Position numbers and translations under genes: made by a program
In this document: positions 1 through 7,877 of the stretch, piece by piece
Position numbering within the stretch: position 1 is the first letter of the stretch
How the letters are laid out: each line of letters begins with the position of its first letter
The notes under the pieces: generated by a model
The model's input: the letters and a program-made list of their open reading frames with translations, nothing else
Databases searched by the model: none
What the model was told of the DNA's origin: nothing
Origin: Streptomyces fildesensis
Lineage (GTDB): Bacteria > Actinomycetota > Actinomycetes > Streptomycetales > Streptomycetaceae
Length of the DNA stretch: 64,000 bases
Assembly (NCBI RefSeq): GCF_016107395.1
Contig: NZ_JAAIKO010000006.1
Location: 62,001-126,000, forward strand
Reading direction: 5' to 3'

Positions 1-115
1 CCGCCTGGCCGGGCCGCTCGTACCGCTCTGCCAGCGCCTCTACGCCCGACACTGCGGCCGGACCCTGCGGCGGCTGGCCGCCGCGCCGCCGGTGGATGCG
101 GCTCCGATCGGGTAG
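1..115 (+). CDS. C-terminal end of a protein, possibly SRPBCC family (partial)
   Basis: An open frame enters from the left edge and ends at a TAG at 113-115, giving 37 visible residues. The tail is rich in Leu, Arg and Ala and contains GPLVPLCQRLYARHCGRTL. That pattern resembles the C-terminal amphipathic helix of SRPBCC/polyketide-cyclase-like proteins (G-x-L-x-P-L-x-x-x-L), but it is too short to be certain. No start or N-terminal domain is visible, so the family call is a guess from the helix pattern alone. Confidence 0.4.
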   Translation, partial: RLAGPLVPLCQRLYARHCGRTLRRLAAAPPVDAAPIG

Positions 116-184
116 CCCGAACCCTGGAAGGGACCCGGACAGGACCGGGGACAGCAGGGCCGGGAACGGGCGCTGTCGCAATGA

Positions 185-205
185 TGTGTTCACTTCTTGA
201 ACACA
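185..205. promoter_or_regulatory. Perfect 8-bp inverted repeat, possible operator
   Basis: TGTGTTCA and its exact complement TGAACACA are separated by CTTCT. The site lies 180 bp upstream of the MFS transporter start. Its size and 5-bp spacer fit a dimeric GntR/LacI-type repressor site, but no regulator gene is visible next to it. Confidence 0.45.
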
Positions 206-255
206 CAGTCGTGCATCACGGATCCATTGCTTCGCGAACCGACCTCTTACATTGC

Positions 256-267
256 TGACACGTGTCA
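256..267. promoter_or_regulatory. 12-bp palindrome TGACACGTGTCA upstream of the MFS gene
   Basis: This is a perfect 12-bp palindrome just downstream of a possible -10 element (TTACAT at 248-253). It sits about 118 bp before the transporter start, so it could be an operator over the transcription start. No factor can be assigned. Confidence 0.35.
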
Positions 268-384
268 TCTACGCTCACCGACAACGCCCCGCCGCGGCCT
301 CCGGAGCCGGTCGGTTCGACTACTGGCGCGCGTTCCCCTCGCTCTGCCCCCGTTCCGCCGTCTCTTCCGTTGAAGGGTCCACCG

Positions 385-1719
385 ATGAGCACACTGCTTC
401 CCGAAGAAGGGTCTTCGGTCCTCGCGCCCGGAGGTCCGGACGAGGTCATGCGCCCCGTCAACCGCTACCGCCTGGGCCCGCTGTACGTCACGCTCCCGCT
501 CGCGAACATCGCCCTGTACCTGCTGTGGCTGGGCGTGGGCAGCTTTCTGCTGCCGATCCAGGTCGCGCAGATCACCGGCACGAACGACACGGGGGCGCTG
601 TCCACGGCGAGCACCACGGGCGCCATCCTGGCGACCGTCGGCAACCCGATATTCGGCCAGCTCTCGGACCGCACCCGATCGCGCTTCGGCCGCCGCGCCC
701 CGTGGATCCTGCTCTGCGCCGGGATGGGCGCGCTGGCACTGATCGGCCAGGCGCACGCGAACTCGATCGCCATGCTCGGACTGAGCTGGGGCGTCGTGCA
801 GTTCATCATGAACGGCTACCAGGCGGCGCTCACCGCCTGTATGCCGGACCGGGTCCCGCAGTCCAAGTACGGCACGTTCTCCGCCCTCGTCGGACTCGGT
901 GTGCCGCTCGGCACCATCGTTGCGGCGCTGGTCATCGGTGGTGTGCCGGGCAGCAAGTTCGGACTCGACGGTGTCATCGGCGGCTTCGGCGGCCGGTTCG
1001 CGGGGGAGAAGGGCTACTACCTGATCGCGGCCTGTGTCGTCGTGGCCGCGCTGATCTTCACCGTCGTGTCGCCCGACACGTCCGCCCGGGACCTGCCGCG
1101 GCAGAAGTTCGACCTGCGGGCGTTCCTGTCCAACTTCTGGGTCAACCCGAAGGAACACCCCGACTTCATCTGGGCCTTCCTGTCCCGGCTGGGGGTCATG
1201 CTCGGCTACTTCGTCGTCCTGACCTACAACATGTATCTGCTGGCCGACTACATCAAGATCCCACCGCAGGACCTGCTCCCGACCGTCGGGTTCCTGATGA
1301 TCGTCAACGCGGTCTGCACGATCGCCGCCGTGATCCTGATCGGCCCGCTCGTCGACCGTGTCGGCAGGATGAAGCCGTTCGTCCTGGCCTCCGGCATCGG
1401 GGCTGCGCTGGCGCTGACCCTTCCGATGATCTCGCCGACCGAGGGCGGCATGGTCGCCTACAACGTCGCGGGCGGAGTCGCCTTCGGCGTCTACATGGCC
1501 GTCGACATGGCCCTGATCACCAAGGTCCTGCCGGCCACCGCGGACGCGGGCAAGGACATGGGTCTGATCAACATCGCCAACGCGGGCCCGCAGATCCTCG
1601 CCCCGACCGTCGCCGGCTGGATCGTCAGCGCCGCCGGGTACGAGGCGCTGTTCCCGGTGGCCGCCGCCGTCTCCCTCGCGGGAGCCGTCCTCGTGCTGCG
1701 CGTGCGGGGTGTGCGATGA
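385..1719 (+). CDS. MFS transporter, probably sugar/glycoside type
   Basis: A 444-residue integral membrane protein with about twelve hydrophobic segments. The loop between segments 2 and 3 has the MFS signature GQLSDRTRSRFGRR near residues 90-105, and a second copy (GPLVDRVGRMKP) opens the second half. The charged GQLSDRTRSRFGRR loop resembles the GPH/SLC45-like sugar carriers. I chose the ATG at 385, preceded by GAAGGG; an in-frame ATG at 262 would add 41 low-complexity residues. The stop overlaps the next start (ATGA), so it is translationally coupled to the SurE-like gene, and a GH3 glycosidase follows. Uptake of a glycoside or sugar phosphate is an inference from that context. Confidence 0.8.
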   Translation: MSTLLPEEGSSVLAPGGPDEVMRPVNRYRLGPLYVTLPLANIALYLLWLGVGSFLLPIQVAQITGTNDTGALSTASTTGAILATVGNPIFGQLSDRTRSRFGRRAPWILLCAGMGALALIGQAHANSIAMLGLSWGVVQFIMNGYQAALTACMPDRVPQSKYGTFSALVGLGVPLGTIVAALVIGGVPGSKFGLDGVIGGFGGRFAGEKGYYLIAACVVVAALIFTVVSPDTSARDLPRQKFDLRAFLSNFWVNPKEHPDFIWAFLSRLGVMLGYFVVLTYNMYLLADYIKIPPQDLLPTVGFLMIVNAVCTIAAVILIGPLVDRVGRMKPFVLASGIGAALALTLPMISPTEGGMVAYNVAGGVAFGVYMAVDMALITKVLPATADAGKDMGLINIANAGPQILAPTVAGWIVSAAGYEALFPVAAAVSLAGAVLVLRVRGVR

Positions 1720-2774
1720 GAATCCGTGACCACCGCGGCACCGTCACGACGCTGCTCGCCGCCGGAACGCTCGTCCTGCCGCTGAGCGGCAGCGCGAACG
1801 CCGGAACCGGCAACCACCATGACAGCGAGCCGCTCGCCGGGATGCGGATCCTGATGAGCAACGACGACTCCATGCAGATGGCCCGCCCCAACGCCTCCGA
1901 CGGCAAGGGCCTCTACGAGGTGCGGCGCGCGCTGTGCTCCGCCGGAGCCGACGTCGTCGTCATGGCGCCCTGGGCCAACCAGAGCGGCGCCGGTACGGGC
2001 GCGGCCGGCAGCGGCTCGCTCACCGTGCAGCGGCGTACCGTTCTGCCCGCCGGCTACGGCCAGGACTGCGCTGGTGCGCCCGCCGCCGGCGCCGTCTTCG
2101 GAGTGTGCAAGGGCGCCGCCGCCTGCGACGCCGCGAGCGTCAGCGCCACCCCGGTCGACACCGTCCGGCTCGCGCTGAACGGCGGCCTCGCCGCCAAGGC
2201 GGGCTGGACGACAGCCCCCGACCTCGTGGTCACGGGCAGCAACTTCGGGCCCAACGTCGCCTCGGTGGTGAACGATTCCGGCACGGTCAGCGCGGCTCTC
2301 GCCGCGATCGAGGAGGGCACGCCCGCCGTCGCCCTCAACAGCTCCTACGACCCGACGGTCACCACCTCCCTGGAGGTCGCCGACCGCACCTACCGGCAGA
2401 CGGCCGACTTCGGTGCCGCCTTCATCGGCTCCCTCCGCCATCGCGGGCTGCTGACCACCGACTTCGTCGTCAACGTCAACTACCCGTACCTCGCCGAAGG
2501 GCAGCAGCCCCGGAGCACCGTCCGGTCGTCGGTGGGCAGCCAGAAACTGATCCAGCCCAGCTACGCACAGACCGCCGCGAACGGCGACACGTTCACCGTG
2601 GGCGGCGCCCTCTGCGCCGCCGACAACCCCAAGTGCCGTCCCGAGACCAAGCGCGACGCCGACTACCGGCTGCTGCAGCAGGGGAACGTCACCGTCACCC
2701 CCATCACTCCTGACCGGACGTTCGAGGGCCGCGAGGCCGGGCGGCTCGAACGCTTCGTCAGGACCGGCCGCTGA
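1716..2774 (+). CDS. Secreted SurE-like 5'/3'-nucleotidase (survival protein E family)
   Basis: 352 residues. A signal peptide runs to about residue 27 (TTLLAAGTLVLPLSGSANA). The SurE fold begins at GMRILMSNDDS; the NDD metal ligands are intact, and the second ligand motif appears as VVTGSNFGPN, close to the usual SGINxGxN. SurE enzymes are metal-dependent nucleoside or acid phosphatases; most are cytoplasmic, whereas this one carries an export signal. It overlaps the transporter by 4 nt. A plausible job is removing phosphate from an extracellular substrate so that the product can be imported, but this is inferred. A hairpin terminator follows at 2801. Confidence 0.8.
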   Translation: MRIRDHRGTVTTLLAAGTLVLPLSGSANAGTGNHHDSEPLAGMRILMSNDDSMQMARPNASDGKGLYEVRRALCSAGADVVVMAPWANQSGAGTGAAGSGSLTVQRRTVLPAGYGQDCAGAPAAGAVFGVCKGAAACDAASVSATPVDTVRLALNGGLAAKAGWTTAPDLVVTGSNFGPNVASVVNDSGTVSAALAAIEEGTPAVALNSSYDPTVTTSLEVADRTYRQTADFGAAFIGSLRHRGLLTTDFVVNVNYPYLAEGQQPRSTVRSSVGSQKLIQPSYAQTAANGDTFTVGGALCAADNPKCRPETKRDADYRLLQQGNVTVTPITPDRTFEGREAGRLERFVRTGR

Positions 2775-2800
2775 CCTGACCTCAGCGGCCGGACGAGGAC

Positions 2801-2840
2801 ACCGGCCCCGGCACTCCGGAGGGGAAGTGCCGGTGCCGGT
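2801..2840 (+). terminator. Hairpin terminator after the SurE gene
   Basis: ACCGGCCCCGGCACT pairs with AGTGCCGGTGCCGGT across a 10-nt loop, with one internal mismatch. It starts 26 bp after the SurE stop and separates that transcript from the GH3 gene. There is no U-tract, as is usual in Streptomyces. Confidence 0.55.
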
Positions 2841-2977
2841 GGCCCTCGCACCGCACCACCGCCCAGCGCGGGCCGAAAGCACTGCGCACCACCGCCGACC
2901 CGACCGACCTTTTTCACGGTGGCGGCGCCCGTGCGCGGCGGTGAGCCCACAGAGCCGACAGAACGGAACGAACCCCT

Positions 2978-4852
2978 GTGTCCCAGCACCCGACGACCCG
3001 CCCACCGACCCGCGCACCCCTGCTCCAGGCACCCGATGGCACACCCTTCCGGGACCTGAACGGTAACGGCGTCATGGAACCGTACGAGGACCCCCGGCTG
3101 CCGGCCGGCGAACGGGCGGCCGACCTCGTCGGGCGCATGACGCTGGAGGAGAAGGCGGGTCTGCTCTTCCAGACGATGGTCGGGATCAACGCCGACGGCA
3201 CCCTCGTCGAGCCCGAGACCGGCGCCGCAGACGACGACCCGATGCGCGCCTCCACCTCCCGCATGGTGACCGGCAAGCTGATGAACCACTTCAACCTGTT
3301 CGGCGCCGCCGCCCCGCGCCGGATGGCCGAGTGGAACAACCGCCTGCAGGCGCTCGCCGCGACCACCCGGCTCGGTATCCCGGTGACGATCTCCACCGAC
3401 CCGCGCAATGGGTTCATGGACAACCCGGCCGCCAGCGTGCACACCGAAGGCTTCTCGCTGTGGCCGGAGCCGCCGGGCCTGGCCGCCATCGGTGACGAGG
3501 AACTCGTGCGGCAGCACGGGGACATCGTCCGCCGTGAGTACCTCGCCGTCGGCATCCGGCTCGCCCTGCACCCCATGGCCGACCTGGCGACCGAACCGCG
3601 CTGGGCGCGCGTCGTCGGCACCTTCGGATCCGACGCGGGCCTGGCCGCCCGCATGGTCGCCGCCTACATCCGCGGGCTGCAGGGCGAGACCCTCGGCACC
3701 ACCAGCGTCGCGGCGATGACCAAGCACTTCCCCGGCGCCGGGCCCCAGCTCAACGGCGAGGACGCGCACTTCGCCTACGGCCGTGAGCAGGTCTACCCCG
3801 GTGACAACTTCAAGCACCACCTGATCCCCTTCGAGGCCGCGTTCGAGGCGGGGACCTCGCAGATCATGCCGTACTACGCGATGCCCGTCGGCACCGAGTA
3901 CGAGGAGATCGGCTTCGGCTTCAACAAGGGCGTCATCACCGGGCTGTTGCGCGGCACCTACGGCTTCGACGGCATCGTCTGCACCGACTGGGGGCTGGTC
4001 ACCGACTCCGAGATCTTCGGCGCGCCCTTCCCCGCCCGGGCCTGGGGCGCGGAGCACCTGGACCGGCTGACCCGCGTCGAGCGCATCCTGGACGCCGGCG
4101 CCGACCAGCTCGGCGGCGAGGCCTGCCCCGAACTCGTGGTCGAGCTGGTGCGCGGCGGCAGGATCAGTGAGGAGCGCATCGACGAGTCGGTGGGCCGGCT
4201 GCTGCGGGAGAAGTTCGTCCTGGGCCTGTTCGACGATCCGTTCGTGGATCCCGACGAGGCCGCCCGGATCTGCGGCAGCCAGGAGTTCAGCGACGCGGGC
4301 ACCGCGGCGCAGAGCCGCTCGGTCACCGTCCTCACCGACCGCCCGGCCGCATCCGCCGCGCCGCTGCTGCCCCTCGCCGCCGGACTGCGGCTGTACACCG
4401 AGGGCGTCGACCCCGAGGTCGCCGCGCGCTACGGCACCGTGGTCGCCACGCCGCAGGAGGCGGACGTCGCGGTGCTGCGGATCGCCACCCCGTTCGACCG
4501 GCGCACCGAAGGCTTCGAATCCTTCTTCCGCGCCGGCCGGCTGGACTTCACCGAGGACGAACTCCGTCCGATCCTCGATGTCGTCTCAGCGGTGCCCACG
4601 GTCGTCGACATCTTCCTCGACCGGCCGGCGGTGATCCCGGGCATTGCCGAGCAGGCGGCGGCCCTGGTGGGCACCTTCGGGGCCTCCGACGCCGCGGTGC
4701 TGGACGTGCTCTTCGGCAGGGCCGCGCCCGAGGGGCGGCTGCCCTTCGAACTGCCCCGGTCCATGGCCCAGGTCGAAGCGGGCCACGAGGACATGCCCAA
4801 CGACTCCGGCGACCCGCTCTTCCCCTTCGGGCACGGGCTCACCATCGGCTGA
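2978..4852 (+). CDS. Glycoside hydrolase family 3 (beta-glucosidase/beta-xylosidase type)
   Basis: 624 residues, no signal peptide, so probably cytoplasmic. The N-terminal block DLNGNGVMEPYEDP followed by LVGRMTLEEKAGLLFQ is the classic start of the GH3 barrel. The Lys-His pair appears in TKHFPGAGPQ, and the nucleophile Asp lies in VCTDWGLVTD near residue 337. The C-terminal half has the alpha/beta sandwich ending in LFPFGHGLTIG. It lacks a fibronectin-III tail. The start is a GTG with only a weak Shine-Dalgarno. The gene follows an MFS-SurE pair in the same direction, which suggests that an imported glycoside is hydrolysed inside the cell. The substrate cannot be read from the sequence. Confidence 0.88.
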   Translation: MSQHPTTRPPTRAPLLQAPDGTPFRDLNGNGVMEPYEDPRLPAGERAADLVGRMTLEEKAGLLFQTMVGINADGTLVEPETGAADDDPMRASTSRMVTGKLMNHFNLFGAAAPRRMAEWNNRLQALAATTRLGIPVTISTDPRNGFMDNPAASVHTEGFSLWPEPPGLAAIGDEELVRQHGDIVRREYLAVGIRLALHPMADLATEPRWARVVGTFGSDAGLAARMVAAYIRGLQGETLGTTSVAAMTKHFPGAGPQLNGEDAHFAYGREQVYPGDNFKHHLIPFEAAFEAGTSQIMPYYAMPVGTEYEEIGFGFNKGVITGLLRGTYGFDGIVCTDWGLVTDSEIFGAPFPARAWGAEHLDRLTRVERILDAGADQLGGEACPELVVELVRGGRISEERIDESVGRLLREKFVLGLFDDPFVDPDEAARICGSQEFSDAGTAAQSRSVTVLTDRPAASAAPLLPLAAGLRLYTEGVDPEVAARYGTVVATPQEADVAVLRIATPFDRRTEGFESFFRAGRLDFTEDELRPILDVVSAVPTVVDIFLDRPAVIPGIAEQAAALVGTFGASDAAVLDVLFGRAAPEGRLPFELPRSMAQVEAGHEDMPNDSGDPLFPFGHGLTIG

Positions 4853-4885
4853 CGTCCTGCCCGCCGGTGCTCCGCTGTCCGCCGT

Positions 4886-4912
4886 CCGTCCGCCCGTACC
4901 GCGGGCGGACGG
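4886..4912. terminator. Bidirectional hairpin between converging genes
   Basis: CCGTCCGCCCG pairs perfectly with CGGGCGGACGG (11 bp) around a TACCG loop. It lies between the stops of the GH3 gene (4852) and the VOC gene (4918) and can serve both. Confidence 0.7.
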
Positions 4913-4917
4913 CGGAT

Positions 4918-5685
4918 TCACGCTCTGGTGATGACGGAGAACTCCGTGCCGAACGGATCGGTGACGGTCGCGATCCTGCCGTAGGTCATGTCCTCGGGGA
5001 CACCGGCCGTGCCGCCGGCCGCCGTGGCCCGCTCCACCGCGGCGTCGGTGCCGTCGACCTCGAAGGTGGTGGCCCAGGCGGACGACGGAGCGTCCGGCAG
5101 GCCGAAGATGCCGCCGATCTCGTAGCCGTCCGGACGGCGCAGGAAGGTGAAGTCGACGTCCGGGAGATCCTTGTTGGAGTCGAGCGTGTAGCCGAACACC
5201 GCTGTGTAGAAGGCACGGGCCGGGCCGGGATCCGGGGTGACCAGGTCGTTGCGGACCAGGGACCCGGGCTCGTTCACGATCTCGCAGCCGACGTGCGCCC
5301 GGCCCTGCCAGAGACCGAACCGCGAGCCGACCGGGTCCTCGGCAAGAGCCATGCGGCCCTGGTCCATGACATCGCCAGGGGCCGTGATCAGGGTGCCGCC
5401 GGCCTCGGTCACGCGCTTGGCCGTCGCGTCGCAGTCGTCGGTGGCGATGTACATGGTCCAGCGCGGGGACGCCCCGGCCGGTTCCCGCTCCGGGTCCTGC
5501 ACGAGCGCCGCGACCGGCTTTCCGCGCAGCAGACACATCGTGCAATGACCGCTCTCCGCCGACCCCACGGCGTACTCCCAGCCGAACAGCGCGCGGTAGA
5601 ACTCCATCGCGCGCTCGCGGTCGGGGACGACGAGATCGATCCACGTCGGCGTACCGTCCGGTGGATTGCTGGTGACGTAGCTCAT
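4918..5685 (-). CDS. VOC family protein (two glyoxalase-like modules)
   Basis: 255 residues made of two tandem betaalphabetabetabeta modules. Each opens with a typical stretch (WIDLVVPDRERAMEFYRALF and DLVTPDPGPARAFYTAVFGY) and ends with the D-P-x-G-x-x-F signature (DPVGSRFGLW, DPFGTEFSVI). Proteins of this layout occur widely in Streptomyces as PhnB/hydroxylase-like VOC members. They may be enzymes or antibiotic- or metabolite-binding proteins, and the substrate is unknown. A related two-module paralogue lies at 10388-11182 on the same strand. The start ATG is preceded by GAAGGGTCGTGCG. Confidence 0.82.
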   Translation of the reverse strand: MSYVTSNPPDGTPTWIDLVVPDRERAMEFYRALFGWEYAVGSAESGHCTMCLLRGKPVAALVQDPEREPAGASPRWTMYIATDDCDATAKRVTEAGGTLITAPGDVMDQGRMALAEDPVGSRFGLWQGRAHVGCEIVNEPGSLVRNDLVTPDPGPARAFYTAVFGYTLDSNKDLPDVDFTFLRRPDGYEIGGIFGLPDAPSSAWATTFEVDGTDAAVERATAAGGTAGVPEDMTYGRIATVTDPFGTEFSVITRA

Positions 5686-5776
5686 CGCACGACCCTTCGT
5701 CGGAACCTGTGGGTCTGACGTTAGGAGTCATCGCGGTCAGGTGCTGTCCGCAATGCGGCCGCGGCGGCGGGCGGGT

Positions 5777-5995
5777 TTACGTCGTCGGGGCGCCGCGCAC
5801 GGTCAGCTCGGCGAGGAGCTGCCGGGTGGCCTCGGCCACCGCGTCCACCGCGTGGTCGAAGACCTCGCGGTTGTGAGCGGCCGGGGCGCGGAATCCGGAG
5901 ACCTTACGGACGTACTGCAACGCCGCCGCCCTGATGTCGTCGTCATCGACGTCGGGGGTCATCGGGGGTCGGAGAGTCTTGATGCTTCGGCACAT
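5777..5995 (-). CDS. DUF2277 family protein
   Basis: 72 residues starting MCRSIKTLRPPM, the hallmark N-terminus of DUF2277, and continuing with AALQYVRKVSGFRAP. The family is small, cytoplasmic and of unknown function; the conserved Cys2 and the R-x-P pattern are present. It fits the usual length (about 70-90 residues). It is transcribed away from the gene at 6125 and stands alone. Confidence 0.85.
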   Translation of the reverse strand: MCRSIKTLRPPMTPDVDDDDIRAAALQYVRKVSGFRAPAAHNREVFDHAVDAVAEATRQLLAELTVRGAPTT

Positions 5996-6023
5996 GACTC
6001 CAGTGTGCTCCGCCCCTCGGACA

Positions 6024-6050
6024 GTCGGCCGGGACAGGCTCCCGGCCGAC
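6024..6050. other. 10-bp perfect hairpin between divergent genes
   Basis: GTCGGCCGGG and CCCGGCCGAC surround an ACAGGCT loop. It lies upstream of both DUF2277 and the gene at 6125, so it cannot terminate either. It could be a leader structure or an operator. Confidence 0.4.
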
Positions 6051-6124
6051 CGGTCGGTACTGTCGTCCCACAGGGGGCGGCAGACCACGCCCCGCCGCAC
6101 GACCGACACCGGACGGGGGTGGAC

Positions 6125-6766
6125 ATGACCAAGCAGCCGACCGTGGCCCAGCGCCGCCTGATCACCGCCGCCGACCCGAACACCGGGCTGCTCCGCGGCT
6201 CGCAGGCGCTGCTCGACGCGCTCTGCGGCCAAGGGCTCGCCGTGAAGCACCCACGCGCGCCCCACCGCTGCTATCTGACCCCGGCCGGACTCGCATTGCG
6301 CACCGAACTGCTCACGCCCCCGCCCGAGCCCACCGCCGACCCGCCGCCCGAGGTGGAGACCTTCGCCGCGCGCACCGGCGACGAGCCGGCGACGGCCGAC
6401 GATCCGCGCCGGGCCCGGGAGGTCGCCGTCGCCTGGGAAGGGCTCCTGGAGCTGCGCCGCGTCACCAACCGAGGGATCACCGACCAGCCCTGCCCGTGGG
6501 AACGCGCCCACCTCGTCTCGGGCGCCGCCCTGGCGCTGGAGGCGGCCGGCTGCTCCCCGGCGGTGGCAGGCGAGGGCGGATATCGGGTCGGCCCCGCGCA
6601 ACAGCCCGAGGCCGTGAGCGTGGAGTGGACCGGCGGCGGCGCCGAGCCCGCCGCGGTCGGAACGGCCGCCTGCGCGGCCGCGCTGGAGCGCGCCGGCTGG
6701 CAGGTCACCGAGCATCCGGACGGCGCGGGCGGGCGCTTCCTGCTGGCCTCGCCGCGTCGCGCGTGA
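6125..6766 (+). CDS. Hypothetical protein with winged-helix-like N-terminus
   Basis: 213 residues, soluble, no signal peptide. Residues 1-65 (VAQRRLITAADPNTGLLRG then QGLAVKHPRAPHRCYLTPAG) read like a small winged-helix domain in which an L-x-x-x-G-L-A/YLTPAG wing is visible, as seen in actinomycete replication-initiator-like or regulatory proteins. A Pro/Glu-rich linker follows, then an Ala-rich C-terminal domain. I do not recognise the family, and the DNA-binding idea rests only on the N-terminal pattern. It ends 44 bp before the toxin-antitoxin start. Confidence 0.65.
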   Translation: MTKQPTVAQRRLITAADPNTGLLRGSQALLDALCGQGLAVKHPRAPHRCYLTPAGLALRTELLTPPPEPTADPPPEVETFAARTGDEPATADDPRRAREVAVAWEGLLELRRVTNRGITDQPCPWERAHLVSGAALALEAAGCSPAVAGEGGYRVGPAQQPEAVSVEWTGGGAEPAAVGTAACAAALERAGWQVTEHPDGAGGRFLLASPRRA

Positions 6767-6779
6767 CGATCCTCTCGCC

Positions 6780-6803
6780 GCGTACAGCGCTATCGCTGTA
6801 CGC
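6780..6803. promoter_or_regulatory. 10-bp inverted repeat, likely autoregulatory operator of the TA pair
   Basis: GCGTACAGCG and CGCTGTACGC flank CTAT. The palindrome ends 7 nt before the antitoxin start, so its centre overlaps the probable promoter and leader. Ribbon-helix-helix antitoxins normally bind such palindromes over their own promoter. Confidence 0.7.
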
Positions 6804-6810
6804 TGGTGCA

Positions 6811-7026
6811 ATGTCGAAGCATGTGACGATCCGCCTTGACGAGGAATTCCTCGAGCGACTCAAGGTCCGCGCCGCTGAGCAGGGCACCACGGTCACCGCT
6901 CTGATCACCGAGGCCGCCAGGCGCGAGCTGGACGAGAACCGTGACCGGTTCCTGGCCGCGGCGGCGGACTTCAACAACGAGGAGAACTGGGCGTACGTCC
7001 AGGAGAGGTTCGGCCCCAAGTCGTGA
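6811..7026 (+). CDS. Ribbon-helix-helix antitoxin (CopG/Arc type)
   Basis: 71 residues. The N-terminus MSKHVTIRLDEEFLERLKVR is the beta-strand and first helix of an RHH DNA-binding domain. GTTVTALITEAARREL is helix 2. The C-terminal ENRDRFLAAAADFNNEENW is the kind of tail that wraps the toxin. It is coupled to the next gene by a GTGA overlap and preceded by a palindrome. Expected role: dimeric repressor of its own promoter and neutraliser of the toxin. Confidence 0.82.
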   Translation: MSKHVTIRLDEEFLERLKVRAAEQGTTVTALITEAARRELDENRDRFLAAAADFNNEENWAYVQERFGPKS

Positions 7027-7394
7027 AGATCGACCTGACCTGGGCCTGGAACGTCCTGGCCCATCACCTGCCGTCCGACCCCACGGTCTGGGACCCTTCG
7101 GGTATCGAGGCCGCCATAGCGCGTCATGCGTCCGACCTCGTCATGGCGCCCGACAGCCCCGGCCACGACACGGCCTGGCGGGCCGCCGCGCTGCTGCACA
7201 CCCTGACCGTGTGCCCGCCGCTGGAATCGCCGATGAACGAGTTCTACGCCATGGCCATGACCCGTTCGTACTGCGCCGCGGCGGGCTGGAAGACGCTGCC
7301 GGACACGGTCGCCCTCGGCGATCTGGTGGACCGCGTCAAAACCCACAGGACCGGGATCCAGCAGGTCGCCGAGGTGCTGCGGCCACTCAGCTGA
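7023..7394 (+). CDS. Fic/Doc-like toxin component with degenerate active site
   Basis: 123 residues, GTG start within the antitoxin stop. The pattern IEAAIARHASDLV followed by RAAALLHTLTVCPPL matches the Doc/Fic helical core, where the motif would be H-P-F-x-D-G-N-K-R-x-A. Here that stretch reads PPLESPMNEFYAMA: the catalytic His and the GNxR residues are absent. I recall similar short actinobacterial proteins annotated as Fic-family toxin components with the same loss. It may therefore be an inactive partner, a toxin with another mechanism, or a decayed one. Its 3' end overlaps the converging gene at 7387 by 8 bp. Confidence 0.65.
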   Translation: MKIDLTWAWNVLAHHLPSDPTVWDPSGIEAAIARHASDLVMAPDSPGHDTAWRAAALLHTLTVCPPLESPMNEFYAMAMTRSYCAAAGWKTLPDTVALGDLVDRVKTHRTGIQQVAEVLRPLS

Positions 7395-7641
7395 GTGCAT
7401 AGGGGCCCGTTCTCGCCGGGTCCGGCACCGGCAGCGGGTTCGCCGCGCAGCTGGTGTCGTGGGCCGGAGCGGCTCCGGTGAGCAGGTAGCCGGTGACGAT
7501 GCCGTCGACGCACGCGTTGCCGTTCAGATACTGGCCGTGGTCACCGCCGCCGGTGACCGTCACCGCCGCCGCGGGCAGCGCCGCGGCCGCCATGGCCGCC
7601 ACCACCGCGCCGGACACCGCGGAGATCCTCCACCGTGACAT
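7387..7641 (-). pseudogene. Remnant of a secreted TAP-like alpha/beta hydrolase (internal deletion)
   Basis: 84 codons. Residues 1-27 form a signal peptide (SAVSGAVVAAMAAAALPAAA). They are joined directly to the C-terminal piece of a tripeptidyl-aminopeptidase-like hydrolase: GGGDHGQY holds the catalytic His region and CVDGIVTGYLLTG the last helix, with the two usual Cys. The whole catalytic core, including the nucleophile Ser, is missing. The simplest reading is an in-frame internal deletion of about 400 codons. An AGGAGG lies 18 nt before the ATG, rather far, so translation is uncertain. Confidence 0.6.
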
Positions 7642-7877
7642 GCCGAACCTGAACAGCGTTCCTCCTGGAGGGTGTTGCGGTCGCACTCCCGATGTTCCGG
7701 CGTACCGGGACGAAGATCGATCCCGCTGGTGCCACTCCCGCGGTGGCATCAGTGCTACCGCGGGCGACCGGTGCCACCCCGGCCCCCGGTCACCGTGATC
7801 ACCCGGCTCGGTATCCTGCACCCGACGCCGGCGAAGAACTCTCCGCGCCGCGCCCCGAAGGCCGCAGGAAGGGACCG

